Assembly (NCBI GenBank): GCA_021647765.1
Contig: JAKIUD010000055.1
Coordinates: 1 to 22,520, forward strand
DNA: 22,520 nt
Direction of reading: 5' to 3'
Source of the DNA: Desulfuromusa sp.
GTDB lineage: Bacteria > Desulfobacterota > Desulfuromonadia > Desulfuromonadales > Geopsychrobacteraceae
The notes under the pieces were generated by a model that had not been told where the DNA came from, made no database searches, and saw nothing but the letters and a program-made list of their open reading frames with translations. The first letter of the stretch is position 1. The number at the start of each line of letters is the position of its first letter. Shown here one piece after another: positions 15,348 to 22,520 of this stretch. A program made the position numbers and the translations under genes.

Positions 15348-18300
15348 TCACAATATTTTAATCGAAAAATCTTTAAGTTGGTAAATTATTTTTCCATCGA
15401 CCGATAAGTAACCATCAGCTTTCAGCATCCTGTTTTCATCATCAACCCTGGACACCACTGCCTCGACATGCACCTTTTTATTGGTTGGAATTATTTGACC
15501 ACGATAATTCCAGCTGTGCTTTTCGCCGCACACAACCGTTTCAAACTGTGACCCGTGGTTAACTCCCCACTTTTTAGCGGCAACAACCTTAAGAAGTTGC
15601 AGAAACGATTCCAGGCCGAGGGAACCAGGACAGACAGGATCTTGATAAAAGTGCGCCTTAAAAAACCACTCTTCAGGATCGACTATTTTGATGCCACGGA
15701 TATAACCTAAACTGTGGGAACCACCTTGTGGGACGAATACTTCGATTTCATCTACCATGCACATTTGGGTGTCTGGATATGGTAATTCGTGAGGATAAGT
15801 AAACTGCTCAGCACTGGCAAGCTCAATTTCTGTTGGTTGATGGAGGGATGCACCTTGCACCCCAACCTGTTGCGCAAGAGATTCTTTGGAAAAGAAACCG
15901 AACACGGTATCACCACTGTAAACCACCCCTTTGCCATCGCTGACAACAAAATCGTAGCCCTGGATAATCATCCCGCCACTGCTGGCAATCCGGGTAATTT
16001 TAACCTCGGTAGTTAAAGTTCCAGATTGCGCTGTCACCGGACGATGCTGCACCGCATTACCATCGAGATTACGGAACGATAGATCGGTTTCGCTGGCCAG
16101 TGCCGATCCCAGATATGCGGCCAGCCAGCCACATGGTTGCAAGCCAATTTCCAACAGCACACTGAACGGCATCCGAGCTTGTCGATTAGCACTGAAGTAC
16201 CAGGCAGCAGCAGGTACATCGTATTCAGCGGTAACCGTCACCCCTTCTACAAGTTTCCACGGCTCCCCATTGATGGCAATAATTCGATCCAAAAACTGAA
16301 ACGGCGGGCCCGGTAACCGGGCGATGTTGCGTTCCTGATCAAAAATCCGATACGGTTCACCAAAAGCTTGTGATGGCTTACCAATGGCAAAAGCGGTGAT
16401 CCGGTCAGTATCGTAAAGTATCTGTCGGGGACTGTCCCCGGATGGGGACAGTCCCTCTGCGGGGACAGTCCCTGACCAGAGCGTTTCAACCTGTTGGCGG
16501 TCTAATCCCGCCAAACGTACCGACATATCGGGAATTTCGACGACTGGATGACCATCAGCAAACATCAGCGCATCGACAATCGCAAATGGTTCGGGGCGAT
16601 AACCCAGTTCCTTGATACTGACCCGATAAGTGACCGTTCTGGTCGTTGCTACCACCTGACCACGACACTTCAAACCGCTACCGATTCCGGGAACCGGCTC
16701 ACACCAGGTTTCTCCCTCAGCGCCGACCCACCCCATCCGCAACAAAAAGATTCGCAACGTATGCATACAACATTCGTACATCAAGGTGCCGGGCATCACC
16801 TGATCGTCAATAAAGTGGCAGGTTAAAAACCAGTCATCGGGGTGGACATCCATTTCAGCAGTGATCTGACCAATACCATATCGTCCACCCTGCGGATCGA
16901 GTTCAATCACCCGGTCAACCAGTTTCAATTTATCGCCTGGCAAGGTGTAGGGCTTGAACGGCAACGTAGCAAACTGCTTGCCGAAACAGGCCTGCAAATC
17001 ACCTCGATAGAGAGCAGCAATTTGTTTATCGTTATACGCTTCTACTTGCAGAGGTAGCAGTTCTTGCCAATCGGCTGGCAGTTTGCCCGATTGAGGGGCT
17101 AAATCAAGTTTGGTCTGGACTATCCCCTTCCCGGCGGAAAGGTCTTCGGCAGTAAAGAACCCGGCACACCCATTGCGCATTGAAAGAAGCGGTTCTCCAT
17201 TCACTGTTCCCTCAAAATTGAATCGGAACAGATAGGTTTGATCCTGACGGAAGAATTCTTCAATCCTGATATCATAATGAATTGTATCACCAACCACTGG
17301 CAGTCCACGATGGAAGGTTACAACCGCATCGAGCAGGCGGTAGACCGCTTTACCTTTGGTGATAAAGTCGATCCCCAGATAACCGGAAAGGAACAGGTCA
17401 GCTTGCCCCGCTTCCACCGCGATACAAGTCGGGATTCGGCCGCCGTCGAGATACCAGCGATCAGCAGTCACATCATGTTCAGTAACAACTCGACCATGGG
17501 TCATAGAGCGTGGCACCCCTTCAACCTCAATAATTCTATCAACCAGCATCAACGGGCCATCAGGCAGCCTTACCCGAGTCGGATAGGTGTCAACTTCGGT
17601 AAAGTCGGAACCAAGCATTTTCCCGACCGAACCAATAGCAAATTCCATACACATGGAACGATCAAAAGCAACCGACTGCACCGGAGCGGTCACCTCCGGG
17701 ATTGTTGAAGCAACTTTGGCTGATGAATCAGAATGACGAAAGGATTTAGCAACGGGGGTCAGAGCTGGAATCTCCTCACCATGACCAACCAGTTGCTGTA
17801 ACAACGACGTTTGCAGGGAAATGTTATCCGCCAAGGCCTGTGACATGGTCTGGGAAAAACCGAGAAAAGCTTCATGTGCGTCAACTCCTGCAGCTAAGGA
17901 CTGATTAAACTGAGTGATAACAGGAACTGAGGTAGCCCCCTTTCTCATCTGTTTCGGTAGCTGTTGTGTGGCTATTTTTTCTTCATCTTTCACATTAATT
18001 TGTTCTTCAGAACCAACTGTTTTAATAGCAACTATTTTCTCTTTGATAGTTTCAAGATCAAAAGGTTTTCCACCGATCATTGTATTGATCCGAGGCTTAT
18101 TCTGATCTACTTGCAAAGATCTTTTCGCTGAAGGGGGATAAAGGACGTTCAGGTCAACCGGGACACGTTCGGCAAGACAACTCCCCATCAAACGGAGGAG
18201 TTGTGTAGTAGCATCCAGTCCAGGGGCACAAACAGATCGGGTCAAATGGGGTTGATCTGCAAGAATACTGTGAATCATCCGATTACAGGAGGTGCCAGGA

Positions 18301-21300
18301 CCGACTTCAAGAAAAATCCGTGCGCCGTCAGCATAGAGCTGTTCAATCACTCGCGGATAATCGATAGTGTCGAGGGCTTGAGCAAGAATAACATCAGCAG
18401 CATTACTGGAGGTGAGTGGATATTTTTTACCCAGGGCACAACTATAAAAATCAATTCCACGCGGTGGAGTCACATCAAAAAGATGCAGTTTACGATAGGC
18501 GTCAGAGACCGCCTTTGTCACTTCACAGTGGACTGTTGTCACCCCATGCAGGGGGATAAAATGGCAACCAAGTTCCGCAACCAGTTTCTCGATCTGTGAA
18601 CGATTTCCACCAATAACAGATTCATGGTGAGTATTGACAATCAGCAGGTAAACTTGCTTCATCCCGTGTAAATGTTGTCTGACCTTGTCAGCTGGCAGAT
18701 TCACCATCCCCAGAACCCAGTCTACCTGCTGATTTGACTTCAACCCCCAGATTCGTTTCGCTGCCCGACATTCTCCTGCCAGTTCACTGGTAAACAGAGG
18801 CGACTGCTCAAGCCGCTGCAGCATGCCATCCCGATCCTGCCAGGCACCCGAAGAAAACAGCCCGGCAGATTCCCCCAAACTGTACCCGCTGATCATCTGC
18901 GGTTTGATCCCAAAATGGGACACCAGATCACTCAAAGCAGTACATTGAGCAACATGAGAGATCACCAGAGCATTGTGGTCATCCTGAATCGACTCAGAAA
19001 GTTCCTCTCTCCAGAACTGGTCAGGAAGATATTGATCCGCCAGATATTCACTGTGCTGTTCCTGCTGCCGATAGATTTCTGGCCAGTGAGCCGACAGCTC
19101 TCGCCCCATTCCAGCAAAATGGTTGCCAGACCCTGGAAACACGAAGGCAATCTTCCCTTCACCACCAAAGGGTTGAGCAGAATAAAAAAGGCGATCACGC
19201 AGAGCAGGAGCAAGTTGCAGCTCTCTGTCCAGACCAATAGACTGATGTGGGTTCGCAGAGATCGACCATTGAGCATGGTCAAGCTGAGTCAACAGTTCAT
19301 CGTAGTTACTTGCGACAAGACTCAAGCAATATTGCAATGCGGGGTCAAGTTGGTTCTCCCCAAACCACAAACGTGCCAGATCATCAATGGGATAATCTTC
19401 ATACGCAGAAGAAAATTGCCGTAACTTATCTATTTCAGCAAGAAGACCTTCTGGCGTTGTCGCTTCAACAACAAACAGCCCTTCCGGTAATGCCCCCAAA
19501 GTGCGGCAACTTGTTGCATTTTTTTTCAATGAATCTGTCCCTGAGAACTCTTCCAGAACAACGTGGGAACAAGAGCTATCACTGCCAATTCCGCTGACCA
19601 GTACTCGTCTTGAACCATCAGCACGATTATTCAACCAATATTGTGGGGCAGAGGGAGCGATAAATTGACCTTTTGCGTGAACCCACTCTGGACTTAAAGA
19701 GTGTAAATTGCGCAGCGGCGGTAAAATTTTATGGCGCAGACAGAGTGCCGCTTTGATCAGTGAAGCCAAGCCAGCGGCAGTTCCGGCATGACCGATATCA
19801 GCCTTGACAGTGCCAATTTTAATGCTACGGCTACCTGCTTTGCGACCGATCACCTTCCCGAGAACTTGCGCTTCCAACTGATCGACAGACGGAACCCCAC
19901 TACCATCAGCTTCAAGATAAGAGATAGATTCGGGTAAAACATTGCCATTCTGGCAAGCTAACTCAACGGCTTTAGAATAGATTTCTTGCCCAGGAATACA
20001 ACTCTCTATTTGTCCACCAATTGCGGTGCCGATACCATTGATAACAGCATAGATTCGATCACCATCCTGCCGCGCATCATCCAGTCGCTTTAAAACGACT
20101 GCGGCCGCACCCTCACCGATCAAACTACCGTCTCTGTCGCGATCAAAAGGACGACTTGTTCCACTGGCGGAAAAAGGGTTATTGCTGTGACGGCTAAGCA
20201 CCGAGCGTAGATCTCCGGCAAGGTCAACTGCACCAACAATAGCACGATTGATTGATCCTTCCTGAAGGGAATGAATTCCCACCTCCAGAGCCCTGAGACC
20301 AGAGTTCTCTTCACTTGAAAGAGTGAAACTGGGGCCACCAATGCGAAATTCCTTGGCAATCCGGCTAGCAACAACACTGCCGAGGGCACCCATAGTGCGA
20401 TTAGCTGTCAGTGCCGGACCAGCTGCTGTACGTAACTCTGCCAGCCAGGCTGAAAACTGTTCTTCGTTCAGCTGCAGACCCAGATCATCGACCCATCGTC
20501 GAGCGTATTTTTGCAGCCCCCAGCGAAAACTGAAGTTTGTCGCGTTAAGATCGAGACCGCTGCCAATATAGACACCAGCAAAGAGAAGATCACTATCGGT
20601 CAATTGAGCATCCTGCAACGCTGCTGCAGCAACCATCAACATCAGCAACTGGCGTGGCAGCATCTCTTCCTGTTCTTTGGGTGGAATCCTGAAATCTCCC
20701 GGTCTGGAAAATACTTCCGGCACAAAAAATCCTCGAAAATTGCTTCTATCCAGTCCTACCTCTTTATACCAGCGACTTTGTTGGACACCCCACCAATTCT
20801 TCGGCGTTTCTGCCTGAACATCATCCACAGCACCAAAGACACGCTGTTGAAACTGATCAAGGTTTTTCCAGGAGCCAAAGTGAGCTCCCATACCGACGAT
20901 AGCAACGGGCTGATTCCTCTGCCGGGAAGAGGGATGTAATCTGACTGGTCTCCTTGCCTTTTTTTCTGGAACCCACTCTTCCAACAACAGATGAGCATTG
21001 ATACCACCAAAACCGAAAGCACTGACGGCTGCACGGCGTGGCAGCTTACCTTTACGGGCATCCCAGCGACTCGCCTGATCGAGAATCCGGAAAGGACTCT
21101 TATTAAGTTCAATCCCACTTGCAGGATGCTTAAAATTAACCATCGGCGGCAAAGTTTGCTTTTCCATTGCCAACAAAGTTTTGATCATTGCCGCAGATCC
21201 AGCAGCTGTCAGCAAATGACCGACATTGGCTTTAACTGAGCCAATCACGCATTGTCCCCGTCGCCAGCCACTCTCATCCCAGAGCTGTTGTAAACTGGTA

Positions 21301-22319
21301 AATTCTACTGCATCACCAACCGGGGTTCCGGTTGCGTGACATTCAATCAGATCAACATCGGTAGGCGACCAGCCAGCCTGCTTATATGCTGCACGCATCG
21401 CGCGCAATTGTCCTTCGGAAGCAGGAGCCAACAAGCTACCACCCAGATCGTTTGACAAACCGATACCACGGATAACAGCATGAATATGATCACCATCACG
21501 AATCGCGTCTGCAGTCCGTTTCAATAACACCAGACCGCATCCTTCACCAACAACAAGTCCATTTCCATTCTCATCAAAAGGAGAGCAGGTGCCAGTTGGC
21601 GAAAGAGCACGTAATTGTGAAAATCCCATCTGGGTATAGAGTGAATCAGGGCGTGATAAGCCACCAGCAAGCATGGCATCGGCTCGACCGGACTGAAGTT
21701 CATCGACAGCAAGTTTAATGGCGTAGAGAGATGAAGCACAGGCAGCATCAACGGTAAAACAGGTTCCCTCAAAACCAAGGGCTTTAGCAAGCAAACCGGC
21801 GGGAAGTCCGGCGACATAGTGATTGACAGGTGCGATGGATGGCTCATCAAGCGACAGATTTTGATCAGAAAGCTTCTCTATAAATGTGCGGCCAAGGTAG
21901 TTTCTCGCCAGAGCAGAAGATTTTTCGCTCGGAAGAGCCAGGTTACCAATAATAATCCCGGTACGACTGCGATCAATCTTCTCTTTCGCAACTGAATTAA
22001 ACGTCTGTTGCCCAACGCGCAATAACAGGCGAAACATCGGATCAAGCTTGACAAGAAAGTCGGAATCAATATCCAACCCGGGGATATGTTCCATATCTGT
22101 TTCATCATCCAGGAAACAGGCTTTTTTAGAATAGATTTTATCCGCTGAACCGACCCGCGGATCATAAACTTCTTCAGGCGAAAGGAGCCAACGTCCCTTC
22201 GGTGGTTGACGTGCCGTGTTGACGTTAGCAACGATATTTCCCCAGAAACGATCCAGGGTCGGTGAATTGGGAAACATTCCACCGACCCCGACAATTGCAA
22301 CAGATTTTTCAGGCAACAT
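15348..22319 (-). CDS. PfaC-like PUFA/polyketide synthase: KS-CLF-AT-DH-DH
   Basis: A 2323-residue multidomain synthase. KS1 (about 4-455) is complete: Cys194 in VDAACASS, His328 in CHATGTPVG, His368 in ANVGH. The second KS (472-923) is a chain-length factor: the active-site Cys is replaced by Glu671 (SSEENSG) and the first His by Asp (EADGSG), with only the last His kept (ADIGH). AT (1053-1390) has nucleophile Ser1147 in GYSLGE. After a helical linker come four FabA-like hotdogs: numbers 2 (His1835, HFIDDQVMPG) and 4 (His2223, HFYQDPVCPG) are catalytic, 1 and 3 lack the His, giving two double-hotdog dehydratases. No ACP (no DSL-type serine), KR or ER is present. The domain order equals PfaC plus a PfaB-like AT. 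I chose ATG 22319; a GTG at 22361 lacks any ribosome site and lies in a tRNA-like stretch. Confidence 0.93.
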   Translation of the reverse strand: MLPEKSVAIVGVGGMFPNSPTLDRFWGNIVANVNTARQPPKGRWLLSPEEVYDPRVGSADKIYSKKACFLDDETDMEHIPGLDIDSDFLVKLDPMFRLLLRVGQQTFNSVAKEKIDRSRTGIIIGNLALPSEKSSALARNYLGRTFIEKLSDQNLSLDEPSIAPVNHYVAGLPAGLLAKALGFEGTCFTVDAACASSLYAIKLAVDELQSGRADAMLAGGLSRPDSLYTQMGFSQLRALSPTGTCSPFDENGNGLVVGEGCGLVLLKRTADAIRDGDHIHAVIRGIGLSNDLGGSLLAPASEGQLRAMRAAYKQAGWSPTDVDLIECHATGTPVGDAVEFTSLQQLWDESGWRRGQCVIGSVKANVGHLLTAAGSAAMIKTLLAMEKQTLPPMVNFKHPASGIELNKSPFRILDQASRWDARKGKLPRRAAVSAFGFGGINAHLLLEEWVPEKKARRPVRLHPSSRQRNQPVAIVGMGAHFGSWKNLDQFQQRVFGAVDDVQAETPKNWWGVQQSRWYKEVGLDRSNFRGFFVPEVFSRPGDFRIPPKEQEEMLPRQLLMLMVAAAALQDAQLTDSDLLFAGVYIGSGLDLNATNFSFRWGLQKYARRWVDDLGLQLNEEQFSAWLAELRTAAGPALTANRTMGALGSVVASRIAKEFRIGGPSFTLSSEENSGLRALEVGIHSLQEGSINRAIVGAVDLAGDLRSVLSRHSNNPFSASGTSRPFDRDRDGSLIGEGAAAVVLKRLDDARQDGDRIYAVINGIGTAIGGQIESCIPGQEIYSKAVELACQNGNVLPESISYLEADGSGVPSVDQLEAQVLGKVIGRKAGSRSIKIGTVKADIGHAGTAAGLASLIKAALCLRHKILPPLRNLHSLSPEWVHAKGQFIAPSAPQYWLNNRADGSRRVLVSGIGSDSSCSHVVLEEFSGTDSLKKNATSCRTLGALPEGLFVVEATTPEGLLAEIDKLRQFSSAYEDYPIDDLARLWFGENQLDPALQYCLSLVASNYDELLTQLDHAQWSISANPHQSIGLDRELQLAPALRDRLFYSAQPFGGEGKIAFVFPGSGNHFAGMGRELSAHWPEIYRQQEQHSEYLADQYLPDQFWREELSESIQDDHNALVISHVAQCTALSDLVSHFGIKPQMISGYSLGESAGLFSSGAWQDRDGMLQRLEQSPLFTSELAGECRAAKRIWGLKSNQQVDWVLGMVNLPADKVRQHLHGMKQVYLLIVNTHHESVIGGNRSQIEKLVAELGCHFIPLHGVTTVHCEVTKAVSDAYRKLHLFDVTPPRGIDFYSCALGKKYPLTSSNAADVILAQALDTIDYPRVIEQLYADGARIFLEVGPGTSCNRMIHSILADQPHLTRSVCAPGLDATTQLLRLMGSCLAERVPVDLNVLYPPSAKRSLQVDQNKPRINTMIGGKPFDLETIKEKIVAIKTVGSEEQINVKDEEKIATQQLPKQMRKGATSVPVITQFNQSLAAGVDAHEAFLGFSQTMSQALADNISLQTSLLQQLVGHGEEIPALTPVAKSFRHSDSSAKVASTIPEVTAPVQSVAFDRSMCMEFAIGSVGKMLGSDFTEVDTYPTRVRLPDGPLMLVDRIIEVEGVPRSMTHGRVVTEHDVTADRWYLDGGRIPTCIAVEAGQADLFLSGYLGIDFITKGKAVYRLLDAVVTFHRGLPVVGDTIHYDIRIEEFFRQDQTYLFRFNFEGTVNGEPLLSMRNGCAGFFTAEDLSAGKGIVQTKLDLAPQSGKLPADWQELLPLQVEAYNDKQIAALYRGDLQACFGKQFATLPFKPYTLPGDKLKLVDRVIELDPQGGRYGIGQITAEMDVHPDDWFLTCHFIDDQVMPGTLMYECCMHTLRIFLLRMGWVGAEGETWCEPVPGIGSGLKCRGQVVATTRTVTYRVSIKELGYRPEPFAIVDALMFADGHPVVEIPDMSVRLAGLDRQQVETLWSGTVPAEGLSPSGDSPRQILYDTDRITAFAIGKPSQAFGEPYRIFDQERNIARLPGPPFQFLDRIIAINGEPWKLVEGVTVTAEYDVPAAAWYFSANRQARMPFSVLLEIGLQPCGWLAAYLGSALASETDLSFRNLDGNAVQHRPVTAQSGTLTTEVKITRIASSGGMIIQGYDFVVSDGKGVVYSGDTVFGFFSKESLAQQVGVQGASLHQPTEIELASAEQFTYPHELPYPDTQMCMVDEIEVFVPQGGSHSLGYIRGIKIVDPEEWFFKAHFYQDPVCPGSLGLESFLQLLKVVAAKKWGVNHGSQFETVVCGEKHSWNYRGQIIPTNKKVHVEAVVSRVDDENRMLKADGYLSVDGKIIYQLKDFSIKIL
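16427..16473. repeat. Palindromic repeat inside the synthase reading frame
   Basis: Three copies of the core lie within 47 bp: GGGGACTGTCCCC (16427-16439), GGGGACAGTCCC (16444-16455) and GGGGACAGTCCC (16461-16472). They belong to the same family as the block between oleA and oleB. The insertion is in frame and codes for roughly residues 1950-1965 (GTVPAEGLSPSGDSP), in the linker between hotdogs 2 and 3. Confidence 0.85.
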
Positions 22320-22355
22320 AAATTTAATGTTCTCGTAAAAAAGTAATTTTTGGTT

Positions 22356-22374
22356 TACCACTGAGCTACAGAGG
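22356..22374 (-). other. tRNA 5'-end-like fragment upstream of the synthase
   Basis: The minus strand reads CCTCTGTAGCTCAGTGGTA, matching the 5' acceptor strand and D-arm consensus of bacterial tRNAs and closest to tRNA-Asn from memory. The sequence after GGTA does not restore the D-stem, so no functional tRNA can form. It lies between the IS end and the synthase start. Confidence 0.5.
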
Positions 22375-22396
22375 TACTGAGAAACCTTTTTTTATC

Positions 22397-22520
22397 GGTT
22401 CTATCCACCAAACAAAGGTGGATGTGACATAGTCTGACATTGTTGTGATGGATAATAGCTCCACAAGGAGGTATATCCATGAATCTAAATCAGTTTCGCG
22501 ATAGGTTTCCCGATGAAGGC
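22397..22520 (+). mobile_element. Left end of an IS1595-type insertion sequence (partial)
   Basis: The terminal repeat begins GGTTCTATCCACC at 22397 and contains the palindrome CCACC-AAACAAA-GGTGG (22405-22421). It matches the inverted end at 104-125 at 19 of 22 positions. A transposase gene starts 60 nt further in, on the same strand. The element runs off the window. Confidence 0.8.
22479..22520 (+). CDS. IS1595-family transposase, N-terminal fragment
   Basis: Only 14 codons are in the window: MNLNQFRDRFPDEG, the typical start of IS1595-family DDE transposases, which usually continue into a zinc-ribbon with CPxC. A perfect ribosome site AAGGAGG (22465-22471) lies 7 nt before the ATG. The partial right-hand element at 1-125 has the same orientation. 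Confidence 0.75.
   Translation, partial: MNLNQFRDRFPDEG

Noticed and set aside
20511..20939. Plus-strand open frames opposite the synthase and ole genes as antisense genes
   Set aside because: They lack ribosome sites and recognisable domains and exist because of codon bias in the real minus-strand genes.
22359..22361. GTG at 22361 as the synthase start
   Set aside because: It has no ribosome site, lies within the tRNA-like stretch, and the added 14 residues do not resemble the KS N-terminus.
126..22396. The whole interval as a composite transposon between two IS copies
   Set aside because: It contains gltX and tRNA-Cys, normally essential and chromosomal, and parts of a broken efflux operon; two independent insertions are simpler.

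Overview
The window reads like a chromosomal segment from an anaerobic Gram-negative bacterium, most plausibly a Desulfuromonadales-type member of Desulfobacterota. That assignment is inference from gene content (PfaC-like synthase beside ole genes, PilZ, outer-membrane efflux genes) and moderate GC; I could not run a phylogeny. Almost every gene lies on the minus strand.

Layout from left to right. Bases 1-125 look like the right end of an IS1595-type element that cuts off an efflux adaptor gene (hlyD type). The adaptor is followed by an intact tolC-like gene and a tetR-family regulator carrying two lesions, so this three-gene efflux operon appears to be decaying. A PilZ gene on the plus strand converges on gltX across a shared hairpin. 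Next come a Memo-family gene, a TauE/SafE permease, tRNA-Cys and a membrane-anchored sorbosone dehydrogenase-like protein.

The main feature spans 8295-22319, one long minus-strand gene series. In transcription order it holds a 2323-residue PfaC-like synthase (KS, chain-length-factor KS, AT, two double-hotdog DH units), a dihydrolipoamide dehydrogenase-like flavoprotein, a candidate 39-residue Cys-rich small ORF, then oleA, oleB, oleC, oleD and a phosphopantetheinyl transferase. OleABCD are known to condense two acyl chains head to head into a long-chain olefin. PfaC-type proteins make polyunsaturated chains, and the transferase would activate the acyl carrier protein. Read together this is a candidate polyunsaturated-hydrocarbon pathway. 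However, no ACP, KR or ER domain (PfaA/PfaD functions) is in the window, so partners must lie elsewhere or have been lost.

The synthase begins only about 80 bp from a second IS1595-type element (22397 to the window end). A fragment resembling the 5' end of a tRNA lies in between. A palindromic repeat with core GGGGACTGTCCCC occurs between oleA and oleB and also inside the synthase reading frame.
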